Made by a program: the position numbers and the translations under genes
DNA from: Cloacibacillus porcorum
GTDB lineage: Bacteria; Synergistota; Synergistia; Synergistales; Synergistaceae
NCBI RefSeq assembly: GCF_001701045.1
Contig: NZ_CP016757.1
Coordinates: 3,312,219 to 3,376,218 of the forward strand
Direction of reading: 5' to 3'
Length of the DNA stretch: 64,000 nucleotides
Shown here: positions 43,253-52,000 of the stretch, in pieces
Layout of the letters: every line of letters starts with the position of its first letter
Position numbering within the stretch: position 1 is the stretch's first letter
The notes under the pieces: generated by a model
Seen by the model: the letters and a program-made list of their open reading frames with translations, nothing else
Told to the model about the DNA's origin: nothing
Databases searched by the model: none

Positions 43253-44479
43253 TTGAAAACCATCATTATAGGAAATGGCGCGGCAGGTCTTTCGGCCGTC
43301 AGGTCTTTCAGAAAATATGATTCTGCGAGTCCAATAACGATCATTTCAAAAGAGGGCGGCGATGCCTATTCAAGAGTGCTTCTGCCCTATATCCTTCGCG
43401 GAAAGCTCCCCTACGATAAGCTGTTTCTGCCATACGCGAAAGAACTTAGAAGGTTGGGCGTGGAATATATCGAGGGCGAGGTCTTATCGCTGGATGAGAA
43501 GGCTGGAATCATATCTCTTACCGGAGAAGAGACACTGACCTACGACAATCTGCTCATCGCCAGCGGCTCCAGCGCTCTCTGGCCTCCGGTAAAAGGTATC
43601 GAACAGCCAGGCATATACCATCTCTGGACGAGACGTGATCTGGATTCGCTCATGGAAGAATTCAGGACAAAAAAAGAGGTCCTGATCATCGGCTCTGGTT
43701 TCGTATCTCTGCAGGCTGCATGGTCGGCTCGCTCTATCGGTCTCGGCGTCACGCTTGTGGAAATCGCCGACCGGCTGATGCCTCTCGTCCTTGACACTCG
43801 CGCCAGCGCGATAATGGCGGAGCAGATGGAACGGTTTGGCGTAGAAGTCCACACCTCTACAATAACTGAGGAGATCAAGAAAGACGGCGGTCGTTTCTTT
43901 ATAAAGCTAAAGGATAAAGAGCCGGTAAAAGCCGATTTTATAATCGTGGGAGCTGGCGTGGGAGCTAATATTGGATTTCTCAAAGGCAGCGGCGTTGAGT
44001 ACGGACGTACAATACCGGTGGACAGCCGCATGCGTACCAACATTTCCAATATATACGCGGCAGGAGATGCCGCCGCCGGCCCCTCAGCCTTCGGAGACGA
44101 GCATGTGACACACGCGCTGTGGCCAACCGCGGTGGAGATGGGCGCTGTTGCCGGAGCCAATATGGCCGGAAAAGATATCGCCTACGGCGGAAGCCTGAAT
44201 ATGAACGTCACGCAGATGTTCAATGTGACGGTGGCCTCGATGGGTAAGTTCAACGACGCCGATATCGACGATTCATACACCTACGACGCGGAGGCAGGAC
44301 ACGGTTATTGTAAGCTGTGCTATAAGAACGGCTTTATCGTAGGAATATGCCTTGTCGGGACATCGGAGGCTGTGAGTCTGTTTGGAAAACTGAGGCCTGT
44401 CATCCGCAAACATCTTTCAGTAAAGTGCCCTCCGGCAAAGATGGACACTTTCCTCAACGTAAGACTTTTCGAAAAATAA
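43253..44479 (+). CDS. FAD-dependent NAD(P)H oxidoreductase (NirB-N/rubredoxin-reductase-like)
   Basis: About 408 residues from a TTG spaced 8 bp behind AAGGGG; ATG at 43247 is the alternative. Two Rossmann motifs: GNGAAGLSAV for FAD at the N-terminus and GSGFVSLQAAWSARSIG for NAD(P) near residue 145. IYAAGDAAAG is the C-terminal FAD-binding motif near residue 265. A C-terminal domain follows. It probably passes electrons between NAD(P)H and the ferredoxin encoded 18 bp downstream. Confidence 0.88.
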   Translation: MKTIIIGNGAAGLSAVRSFRKYDSASPITIISKEGGDAYSRVLLPYILRGKLPYDKLFLPYAKELRRLGVEYIEGEVLSLDEKAGIISLTGEETLTYDNLLIASGSSALWPPVKGIEQPGIYHLWTRRDLDSLMEEFRTKKEVLIIGSGFVSLQAAWSARSIGLGVTLVEIADRLMPLVLDTRASAIMAEQMERFGVEVHTSTITEEIKKDGGRFFIKLKDKEPVKADFIIVGAGVGANIGFLKGSGVEYGRTIPVDSRMRTNISNIYAAGDAAAGPSAFGDEHVTHALWPTAVEMGAVAGANMAGKDIAYGGSLNMNVTQMFNVTVASMGKFNDADIDDSYTYDAEAGHGYCKLCYKNGFIVGICLVGTSEAVSLFGKLRPVIRKHLSVKCPPAKMDTFLNVRLFEK

Positions 44480-44497
44480 GTGGCTGGAGGTGCCGTT

Positions 44498-45007
44498 ATG
44501 AAAGTAATAACAATGGATACATCAAAATGCGTAGGCTGCCGTAACTGCGAACTGGCCTGTGCCTTTGCTAATTCGAAAGAGACCTGTGAGCGCAAAGCCT
44601 CCATGATACGAGTAAACCATTATATTGAAGAGCACGCCGTTATCCCCATGACCTGTCTGCACTGCGAAGAGCCATGGTGTATGGCCGTCTGTCCCTCCGG
44701 CGCCATCATACGTGATCCGCAGAGCAACGCGGTCATAATTCAAAAAGAAAAATGCGCCGGCTGTAAAATGTGTATCCTTGCCTGCCCTTACGGCAATATA
44801 CATTTCGACGCGGAACTCCAGGTAAGCCGCAAGTGCGACCTCTGCGGCGGAAAACCGCGCTGCGTCGGCCATTGTATCGCCGGAGCGCTTAACTTTGAGG
44901 AGATAGAGGATTATACAGACCGCTCAAGGAGAAGGACCGACCTGCAGCTCGCCAAACAGATGATACGTAAATGCGCCGGCAGGGAGGCGGCAAAGGATGC
45001 CAGATAG
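44498..45007 (+). CDS. HycB-like polyferredoxin (four [4Fe-4S] clusters)
   Basis: 169 residues; the frame opens at 44480 but the ATG at 44498 has GGAGG at the right distance. Four Cys clusters are in order: CVGCRNCELAC, CLHCEEPWCMAVCP, CAGCKMCILACP and CDLCGGKPRCVGHC, typical of the electron-transfer subunit of DMSO-reductase-family enzymes. No Tat signal, so it is cytoplasmic. Its 3' end overlaps the molybdoenzyme gene by 11 bp, which argues for a fixed complex. Confidence 0.93.
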   Translation: MKVITMDTSKCVGCRNCELACAFANSKETCERKASMIRVNHYIEEHAVIPMTCLHCEEPWCMAVCPSGAIIRDPQSNAVIIQKEKCAGCKMCILACPYGNIHFDAELQVSRKCDLCGGKPRCVGHCIAGALNFEEIEDYTDRSRRRTDLQLAKQMIRKCAGREAAKDAR

Positions 45008-47063
45008 AAAAAGTGTCAACACTACCTGCCGCATGTGCGGCACCCTATGCGGCATAACCGCCCATATCGAAAACAACAGGGTCGTTGATATCGAAGGCAA
45101 TCCTGAGCATCTATTCAGTAAAGGACGTACCTGTATAAAGGGAAGCTCCGCCGTCACCTGGCTCAACCGGCCAGACCGCATCTTCAAGCCGCTCAAACGC
45201 AATATGGCAGGAGAATTTGAGGAGATAGAGCTGGAGCGGGCGATGGATGAGATCGCCGCCAAACTGATCGAAATACAAAAAAAATATGGCGACAACGCAA
45301 TCGGAATCTGGAAGGGCGAGGGAATAGATTTCGCGCAGCAGGAGAACCTAGCGCGCCGCTTCGCGCACGCGGTAGGAACACCAAATTATTTTTCCAATGA
45401 CACACAATGCTACGCTTCGCGCCATATTGCTTTTCATCTCGTATACGGATGCTGGCCGCTGGCGGATTATGCCAACGCGGATCTGATAATCAACTGGGGA
45501 ACTAACGCGCCGATATCACATTCACACTGGATGCAGGCCATCAACGAAGGACGGGAAAAGGGTGCCAAATTGATGGTCGTGGACACACGCTACACGGAGA
45601 TAGCACGCCAGGCGGACCTCTACGTACAGATCCGTCCAGGCACCGACGGGGCGCTTGCGTGGGGAATCATCCGCGAAATGATAGAGCACGACGAAATTGA
45701 CCATGACTTCGTCGATAATTTTACCGTTGGATACGATAAAGTCGTGGAATACGCGCAGGGCTTCTCCCGTGAGCGTGTTTCGCAGATAACCGGCGTATCT
45801 GAGTCTCTCATCTCAAGAATCACCGACGAGATCGCGCAGGCACGGCCGCGCCTTGCGAGCTGGGCCGGATGCGGGCTTGAGCATCAGATCAACGGCGTCA
45901 ACAACATCAGGACGATAACGATGATAGACGCCCTCGCGGGAGCTACCGACCGTAAAGGAGGTATGAGGATCCCAATGGGTTTTGGCCTCCCCGAACTCAC
46001 ACTTTATAAAGAAAAACCGCTTACGGAGCTTGACCCAATCGGTGCCAAGCGTTTCCCCGTCCTATATGAGATGCGGCAGGAATGCCACACAGGCCTGCTG
46101 ATGGACCAGATAATCAGCGAAAAACCTTATCCCTTCAAAGGACTTGTGATGACCGCTGCCAACCCGGCGCTGACGAACGCAAACTCGGCAAAGGTGCGCA
46201 AGGCCCTCTCAAAGCTGGAGCTTCTGGTGGTAAAGGATCTCTTTATAACCGAAACGGCGCTGCTTGCTGATTATGTAATCCCGGCGGCCTCCTATCTTGA
46301 GCGCGAGGAGATGTTCTTCAACGGGGCGTTGAGGGCCGCCTTCATTACGGGTAAATATCTTGACTACGGACTGCAGACTGAATATGAATTTGTCAAAGGA
46401 CTCGCGGAACGGATGGGCGCCGGTGAATATTTCCCCTGGAAAGACGATCATGAGCTTAACGAATGGCTGCTGAAACCAACCGGATACACTACGGCGGATC
46501 TGCACACCGCGCCAGGAGGATTTATCTTCGGGGAGAACCCCTGCGAAAAGCATTTAAACAAACTAACAACGGGTGAGAAAAGATTTTTCGACACCCCAAC
46601 CGGAAAGATAGAATTTTACAGCGCTCATCTGGAGGCAAAAAATATCCCCGGCATTGACGGACTGCCGCAATACCATCCACCGCACTACCTGGCGGAACCG
46701 GACCCGGATTATCCGATACTGTTATCCACGGGAGCACGTAAACAGAAATTTTTCCACGGAAGATACCGAAACATTCCCCAGCTCTATAAGGCGGAGCCAC
46801 ATGGACATCTGGAGATGCATCCCGAGGATGCTAAAACACTGGGATTAAAAGATGGAGACAGAGTACGCGTCACCTCCAGAATAGGAAGTTTCGAGACTCT
46901 CGCGCAGGTAATGCACGAGAAGGAGATCGTTAGGGGCACAATGCAGCACACACATGGATTTGCCGATGAAAATGTAAATGAAGTAACCTATGACGACGTC
47001 TCCGATCCCATCTCCGGCTTTCCGGTACTAAAATCTATCCAGGTGCGCGTAGAAAAACTTTAA
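44997..47063 (+). CDS. Molybdopterin oxidoreductase, DMSO-reductase family catalytic subunit
   Basis: 688 residues, no Tat signal. An N-terminal [4Fe-4S] site is formed by Cys11, Cys14, Cys18 and Cys46. The bis-MGD binding domains follow (LIINWGTNAPISHSHW, MVVDTRYTEIARQADLYVQIRPGTDGALAWG, and a C-terminal beta-barrel from about residue 570). Cys138 in NDTQCYASRH is a candidate molybdenum ligand. It resembles formate dehydrogenase, thiosulfate/polysulfide reductase or hydroxylase-type members without a clear match. With the ferredoxin and FAD protein it forms a soluble NAD(P)H-linked complex. The substrate is unknown. Confidence 0.9.
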   Translation: MPDRKSVNTTCRMCGTLCGITAHIENNRVVDIEGNPEHLFSKGRTCIKGSSAVTWLNRPDRIFKPLKRNMAGEFEEIELERAMDEIAAKLIEIQKKYGDNAIGIWKGEGIDFAQQENLARRFAHAVGTPNYFSNDTQCYASRHIAFHLVYGCWPLADYANADLIINWGTNAPISHSHWMQAINEGREKGAKLMVVDTRYTEIARQADLYVQIRPGTDGALAWGIIREMIEHDEIDHDFVDNFTVGYDKVVEYAQGFSRERVSQITGVSESLISRITDEIAQARPRLASWAGCGLEHQINGVNNIRTITMIDALAGATDRKGGMRIPMGFGLPELTLYKEKPLTELDPIGAKRFPVLYEMRQECHTGLLMDQIISEKPYPFKGLVMTAANPALTNANSAKVRKALSKLELLVVKDLFITETALLADYVIPAASYLEREEMFFNGALRAAFITGKYLDYGLQTEYEFVKGLAERMGAGEYFPWKDDHELNEWLLKPTGYTTADLHTAPGGFIFGENPCEKHLNKLTTGEKRFFDTPTGKIEFYSAHLEAKNIPGIDGLPQYHPPHYLAEPDPDYPILLSTGARKQKFFHGRYRNIPQLYKAEPHGHLEMHPEDAKTLGLKDGDRVRVTSRIGSFETLAQVMHEKEIVRGTMQHTHGFADENVNEVTYDDVSDPISGFPVLKSIQVRVEKL

Positions 47064-47103
47064 GGCTATATCCGATATCAATAGGGTCAAGCAGTCATAA
47101 AAG

Positions 47104-47142
47104 AGCGCCTCTCGGAGAGTATATCAACGAGAGGCGCTTTTT
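47104..47142 (+). terminator. Rho-independent terminator after the molybdoenzyme operon
   Basis: AGCGCCTCTC (47104-47113) pairs with GAGAGGCGCT (47129-47138) around a 15-nt loop, followed by a TTTT run. Confidence 0.88.
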
Positions 47143-47223
47143 ATAAAATCTATGCTGTAAAATCTCCTAAAACGACTATTCACCGGAATACTTTTTGTGT
47201 ATCATAATTAAAATGGAGATGAA

Positions 47224-47892
47224 ATGCGGATGAGATCAGATACGCCCAACAACCTGGTAAACGACATTTATGTTTCCCTCAAGCAGGACATCCTCTGGCT
47301 GCGGCTCAAGCCGAAGACTATGCTGACGGAAACCTATCTGGCCGAGATATACAAGACCAGCAAGACGCCGATACGGGAGGCGCTGTCAATGCTCGTGCGC
47401 GACGAACTCGTAAGCGTCTTTCCGCGCAAGGGGTACATGGTCACCGACGTCTCTATGAGCGATATGCGCGACATGCACCAGTACCGCTACATACTGGAAA
47501 ACGCCAACCTCGTCCACGCCGTGAAGTACGCCACCAAAGAACAGCTCGCCCACCTTGACGAGCTCGCGGAGATGGACCGTTATTATACGGAGGACGATCC
47601 GCACTTTTCCAAAGAGGTGGTCTGCAACAACGCCTTTCATTTTTATCTCGCGGAGATGACCGGCAACCGTATCCTTCTCAAACAGCTGACCGACACTCTG
47701 GAAAAATTGCAGCGCATAATGTACTTTGTCGCGGAGAAAGATTACATGTTCCGCGGCTGCGAGGAACATCATCAGCTTGTGCGGCACATCGCCGACAAAG
47801 AGCTGGAAAAGGCGCAGATCATCCTCCACCACCATATAAGCGAGGTGCTGGAACACATCTCGAAGATGCGCGGCATCTCCAAACTATTCTAA
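47224..47892 (+). CDS. GntR-family regulator, FCD type (copy 1)
   Basis: 222 residues. An N-terminal winged helix (LKQDILWLRLKPKTMLTETYLAEIYKTSKTPIREALSMLVRDELVSVFPRKGY) is followed by an all-helical FCD ligand domain with the metal-site histidines in AFHFYLAEMTGNR, CEEHHQLVRHIAD and ILHHHISEVLEH. It is a close paralogue of the protein encoded at 48182 (both end ISKLF). It has its own gap and no terminator-separated partner, so it may control the mttB-like locus or itself. Confidence 0.9.
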   Translation: MRMRSDTPNNLVNDIYVSLKQDILWLRLKPKTMLTETYLAEIYKTSKTPIREALSMLVRDELVSVFPRKGYMVTDVSMSDMRDMHQYRYILENANLVHAVKYATKEQLAHLDELAEMDRYYTEDDPHFSKEVVCNNAFHFYLAEMTGNRILLKQLTDTLEKLQRIMYFVAEKDYMFRGCEEHHQLVRHIADKELEKAQIILHHHISEVLEHISKMRGISKLF

Positions 47893-48086
47893 CCCACAGA
47901 CGATTGCCTTTCTGTAGGAGGGACTGACGTGTCCCTCTTTTTTGCCGTTAAAAATTTTACTCCTGCTGATAGATTCTGTTTTTGCCTTTTCTCCTTGTTT
48001 TTATTTACTGCCAACTGAATTTTAAAATTAAAAATAAACCAATATCTCCAATAACCCTATTTTTTAACGATAAATCAAAATATGGG

Positions 48087-48134
48087 TTGATTATTTTTCT
48101 ATGTTTGCTAGAATATCTGTAATATATTACAGAT
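48087..48134 (+). promoter_or_regulatory. Promoter plus perfect 20-bp palindromic operator before gntR copy 2
   Basis: TTGATT (48087-48092), a 16-bp spacer and TAGAAT (48109-48114) are followed immediately by the palindrome ATCTGTAATA/TATTACAGAT at 48115-48134. A perfect palindrome over the expected transcription start suits repression by one or both GntR proteins. The position is 48 bp before the gntR start. Confidence 0.7.
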
Positions 48135-48181
48135 TTATTACAAAAATATCACAGGCATTTCACCAACGGAGGTGAACTGAG

Positions 48182-48871
48182 ATGGCTCACAGGGAATACG
48201 ACCCAAGCGAAAAGAACAACCTGTTCAATAATATTTATCTGTCTCTGAAACAGGATATTTTATGGCTTCGTCTAAAACCGGGAACGCTTTTAACCGAGGC
48301 CTATCTGGCGGACAAATTCGAGATCAGCAAGACCCCCATCCGCGAGGCGCTCATGCGCCTCTCATACGACGGTCTGGTGACGATCTTTCCGCGCAAGGGA
48401 TACTGCGTCAGCGAAATATCCTTTTCCGATATTCAGGACATGCACGAGTACCGGTATATTTTGGAAAACACCTGCCTGAGCAAGGTGATAGACAGCGCCA
48501 CGGAAGAGGAGCTGGAACATCTGGACAGCCTTTCGTACAGCGACCGGGTCGTTTACCGCGACGAGGAGCCGCTTTTTTCCAAAGAACCGTCAAACAAAGA
48601 GCGCGACAGCGAATTTCACATATATCTGGCCGAGATGGCGGGAAATCGGATCATTTACAACCAGCTTGTGGATGTTTTGGAAAAATTACAGCGTCCCATG
48701 CTCTGCGTCGCCGAAAAGGAATATATGACGCGCGGCTTGGACGAACATCATCAGCTTGTCGAACTCATAAGGGCCAGGGACCTTTCGGCGGCGCAGTCTC
48801 TGCTCCGCGGACATATAAACGAAGTCTACGAACACTGCGCAAGGATAAGCACCATCAGCAAGCTTTTTTAA
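48182..48871 (+). CDS. GntR-family regulator, FCD type (copy 2)
   Basis: 229 residues, ATG after GGAGGTG. Same architecture as copy 1: winged helix (LSLKQDILWLRLKPGTLLTEAYLADKFEISKTPIREAL, FPRKGYCVSEI) and FCD domain (EFHIYLAEMAGNR, DEHHQLVELIRARD). Long stretches are shared with the neighbouring copy, indicating tandem duplication and divergence. It lies 38 bp before the MttB-like gene and so is probably its direct regulator, responding to the substrate or product. Confidence 0.92.
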   Translation: MAHREYDPSEKNNLFNNIYLSLKQDILWLRLKPGTLLTEAYLADKFEISKTPIREALMRLSYDGLVTIFPRKGYCVSEISFSDIQDMHEYRYILENTCLSKVIDSATEEELEHLDSLSYSDRVVYRDEEPLFSKEPSNKERDSEFHIYLAEMAGNRIIYNQLVDVLEKLQRPMLCVAEKEYMTRGLDEHHQLVELIRARDLSAAQSLLRGHINEVYEHCARISTISKLF

Positions 48872-48909
48872 CGGCAAAAAACATAATCACCCTAAGGGAG
48901 GCTTCACGT

Positions 48910-50346
48910 ATGTATATCGGCAAAAGGTATTACAGTAACGAATCAACCTATCACGTATTCGGCGCTAAGGAGGCGGCGGAGGTCCACGCGGCCAGCTGCC
49001 GCGTGCTGCAGGAGCAGGGAATGCTCGTCAAACACGAGGAGGCCCGTGAACTGCTGAAGCAGGCCGGAGCCCTCGTCGAGGACGAGAAGGTCTTTATCGG
49101 CGCCTCGCTTGTCGAGCGCTCTCTGAAACAGCTTCCCTCGCGGGTGGCGGTCTTTGACCGCGACGGCGAACCGGCGATGTTCCTCGAGGGACGCAACGTC
49201 TACTACGGCAGCGGCTCCGACACCGTCAACCTGCTCGATTACGAAAGCCGCGGCAGAAGAGCCTGGACGAAGGCCGACGTGCAGAATGCCGTGAGAATAT
49301 GCGACGCGCTGCCCAATATAGACTTTATCATGTCGATGGGGATAATCTCCGACGTGCCCTTCGAGGTTAACACGCGCGAGCAGTACAGCCAGATGATACT
49401 CAACTCGACAAAGCCCCACGTCGTCGTTGCCGACAACGCGCGCGACCTTGAAGATATCTTCAAAATGTACATCGCCGTGAGAGGCGGCGCGGAGGCCCTG
49501 CGGATGAAGCCCTTCGCCGTCGTCTATAACGAACCGACCTCCCCGCTGCTGCATTCTTTCGAGGCGATCGACAAACTCATGCTCTGCGCGAGATACGGCG
49601 TGCCGACGAACTACGCCGCCGGCGGAATGGCGGGCGCCACCACACCAATATCGCCCGCCGGTACCGTGGTACTCAACAACGCAGAATGTCTGATGGGCAT
49701 CGTCATCCACCAGCTGACAAGTCCGGGCGCGCCGTTCGTTTACGGCTTCGGCAACTCGCCGATGGATATGCGTACGCTCCAGTGCTGCTACGCCCTGCCC
49801 GGCGCGATCAGGATACAGAGCGGCATGTGCGAGATGGCCCACTATTACAATCTGCCCTGCTGGGGCGAGGCTGGCAACGGCTGCTCGAAGATCTGCGACG
49901 AACAGGCCGTCGAAGAGGCGGCTCAGTTTATCCAGATGGCCGCTTTGCAGGGCTGCAACCTGACACACGATATCGGCTACCTTGATTTTGGCCTCAGCTA
50001 CTCCCTCGAGCTGCTCGTGATCTCGGACGACATTATCGCCCGCACAAAAGAGGTGATGGCGGGTGTGGAGATAAACGAGGCGGCGTTGTCCGTCGACGAG
50101 ATCAAGCAGGCCGGATACAACGGCAACTACCTGCGCGCCGCCTCAACGAGAAGGGCCGCCAAGGAGGACTGGCGCAGCGACCTCGGTGACTATATGACAT
50201 ACGACAACTGGTCGGCGGCCGGCTCAAAATCGATGGGCGAACGCGCCCACGCGAAGGTCTTAAAGATCATAGAGGAATACAGACCCAAAGAACTTGACAA
50301 CACCGTGAAAGAAAAGATAGACGAAATCGTCAGACAGGCATACTGA
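48910..50346 (+). CDS. Non-pyrrolysine MttB-family methyltransferase
   Basis: 478 residues from the ATG behind AAGGGAGG; an open frame extends back through gntR but is a shadow. Features of the MttB family: MYIGKRYYSNESTYHVF start, EGRNVYYGSGSDTVNLLDYESRGRRAWTKADV near residue 97, the TIM-barrel segments NYAAGGMAGATTPISPAGTVVLNNAE and SPGAPFVYGFGNSP. There is no in-frame amber codon, so no pyrrolysine. Characterised non-Pyl members demethylate quaternary amines (glycine betaine, proline betaine, carnitine). The BCCT carrier next door supports a betaine-like substrate. No corrinoid protein is adjacent. Confidence 0.92.
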   Translation: MYIGKRYYSNESTYHVFGAKEAAEVHAASCRVLQEQGMLVKHEEARELLKQAGALVEDEKVFIGASLVERSLKQLPSRVAVFDRDGEPAMFLEGRNVYYGSGSDTVNLLDYESRGRRAWTKADVQNAVRICDALPNIDFIMSMGIISDVPFEVNTREQYSQMILNSTKPHVVVADNARDLEDIFKMYIAVRGGAEALRMKPFAVVYNEPTSPLLHSFEAIDKLMLCARYGVPTNYAAGGMAGATTPISPAGTVVLNNAECLMGIVIHQLTSPGAPFVYGFGNSPMDMRTLQCCYALPGAIRIQSGMCEMAHYYNLPCWGEAGNGCSKICDEQAVEEAAQFIQMAALQGCNLTHDIGYLDFGLSYSLELLVISDDIIARTKEVMAGVEINEAALSVDEIKQAGYNGNYLRAASTRRAAKEDWRSDLGDYMTYDNWSAAGSKSMGERAHAKVLKIIEEYRPKELDNTVKEKIDEIVRQAY

Positions 50347-50384
50347 ATAAATCAATATAAGGCATCGAAGGAGGAAAGTTATCA

Positions 50385-51917
50385 ATGAACAAGATCAGGC
50401 CATACGCGTTCTTCCCACCGTTTATACTGCTTATCATCGTCGCCGCTTACAGTCTCATCGTAGGAATGCAGGATGAGACACAGACCGTCAAGGTGATGGC
50501 GGATTTATTCAACCTTGCACTCGACAAGCTGGGCTGGCTCTATGCCGCCGCCGCGCTTTTCGTCTGTATCCTCAGCTTTTTCTTCACCTTTTCCAAGTAT
50601 GGGAACATAAAATTCGGCGGCAAGGACGCCGTGCCGGAGTTTTCTTACTGGAACTGGTTCGCCATGACGCTCTGCGCCGGTATCGCGATCGGTATCGTAT
50701 TCTGGGGCGTCGCCGAACCGATAATGCAGTTTCAGAATCCTCCCGAATCATTCGGCATAGCGCCCTTTTCGGAGGCGGCGGCGCGCTTCTCGCTCGCGCA
50801 GATATTCCTCGAATGGACCTTCACTCCCTACGCGATGTACACCGTATGCGGGATATCATGCGCCTACGCCTTTTACAATATGAAGGAGCCGAAGACGATA
50901 AGCTCCGCCTTCATCCCCTTCTTCGGCGATAAGATAAAGGGCTTCTGGGGACAGATACTTGACGCTTTCATCATCTTCGCGCTGGTCGGCGGCGTCGTCA
51001 CCTCCCTCGGCGAGGGCGTCCTTCAGGTCGCCAGCGGCCTGGAATCCCAGTTCGGCCTGCCTTCCTCGAAGATATCGTGGGGCATCATCTCGCTCGTCAT
51101 GGTGGTCATGTATACGATCTCCAGCTATACCGGCATCAACAAGGGCATCAGGATACTGAGCGATATCAACGGCAAGCTCTTTTTCCTGCTGCTGGCCTTC
51201 GTTATCGTCGTCGGCCCGACGATATTCAACATCAACCTCGGCCTTGAGGGTTTTGCCAACTACGTGGAATCATTCTTCAGCCGTCATCTCTTCCTCGCCC
51301 CCGTCAGCGGCGACCCCTTCCCGCGCATCTGGACGCTCTTCTTCTTCGCGATCTGGTACGCCTGGGCTCCCGTAACGGGAATGTTCCTCGCGCGCATGGC
51401 CTATGGCCGCACGGTGCGCGAATTCACAATGATGAACCTCATACTTCCGTCGGTATTCGGCATCGTCTGGTTCTCCTTCTTCGGCGGCACCGCGATGCAC
51501 ATGGAGATAGTCCAGAAGCTGGGAATCGCCAAGATACTCAACGACAAGGGCGTGGAGGCGGCGATGTTCGCCTTCCTGAACTTCCTGCCGCTGGCGAAGA
51601 TCACGGTCCCGATTTTCTTTGTGGTCATCGTGCTCTCCTTCTCCACCGCCGCCGACTCCATGACCTCCACCGTCGCCCTGATGTGCACGGCACCAGACGC
51701 AGTCCAGGAGGGAGAAGAGGCTCCGGCTGTGATAAAGCTTGCCTGGGGCATCCTTATGGGATTTATCGCCTGGCTGGTGATAACTTTCGCGAAGATCGAC
51801 GGGCTGCGCACCGTCGTAACGCTGGCCGCCGCCCCCGCGGCCCTGATAGTCATCGCCCAGGCGGTATCCTCATATCTGATGCTGAAGGGAGACGCGGGAA
51901 AGTCCGCCGTAAAATAG
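50385..51917 (+). CDS. BCCT-family betaine/carnitine/choline transporter
   Basis: 510 residues with 12 hydrophobic segments, ATG after AAGGAGGAAAG. The BCCT core is clear: YWNWFAMTLCAGIAIGIVFWGVAEPIMQF near residue 85, LEWTFTPYAMYTVCGISCAY and the signature IWYAWAPVTGMFLARMAYGRTVREF near residue 325. It imports quaternary ammonium compounds by Na+, H+ or exchange. It lies 38 bp after the MttB-like gene, which makes it the feeding step for that enzyme. Confidence 0.94.
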   Translation: MNKIRPYAFFPPFILLIIVAAYSLIVGMQDETQTVKVMADLFNLALDKLGWLYAAAALFVCILSFFFTFSKYGNIKFGGKDAVPEFSYWNWFAMTLCAGIAIGIVFWGVAEPIMQFQNPPESFGIAPFSEAAARFSLAQIFLEWTFTPYAMYTVCGISCAYAFYNMKEPKTISSAFIPFFGDKIKGFWGQILDAFIIFALVGGVVTSLGEGVLQVASGLESQFGLPSSKISWGIISLVMVVMYTISSYTGINKGIRILSDINGKLFFLLLAFVIVVGPTIFNINLGLEGFANYVESFFSRHLFLAPVSGDPFPRIWTLFFFAIWYAWAPVTGMFLARMAYGRTVREFTMMNLILPSVFGIVWFSFFGGTAMHMEIVQKLGIAKILNDKGVEAAMFAFLNFLPLAKITVPIFFVVIVLSFSTAADSMTSTVALMCTAPDAVQEGEEAPAVIKLAWGILMGFIAWLVITFAKIDGLRTVVTLAAAPAALIVIAQAVSSYLMLKGDAGKSAVK

Positions 51918-51930
51918 CAGCAGAGGCAGC

Positions 51931-51981
51931 AAAAGCAGAGTATGGACCGGCTTCCGCTTCGCCGGTCCATACTCTGCTTTT
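51931..51981. terminator. Strong bidirectional terminator
   Basis: A perfect 21-bp stem between 51931-51951 and 51961-51981 with a 9-nt loop and A and T tracts at the ends. It separates the convergent BCCT and DMT transporter genes. Confidence 0.92.
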
Positions 51982-52000
51982 GTATATTCGTCCTTAATCG

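Noticed and set aside
48943-49968. A 341-codon open frame on the minus strand
   Set aside because: It is antisense to the MttB-like gene, with shadow-like composition (many Arg, His and Ala) and no start signals.
48262-50346. A 694-residue protein reading through from gntR copy 2 into the MttB-like gene
   Set aside because: The first 216 codons overlap gntR in another frame, are rich in Arg and Gly as shadow frames are, and resemble nothing. The ATG at 48910 has a strong ribosome site and matches the MttB N-terminus.
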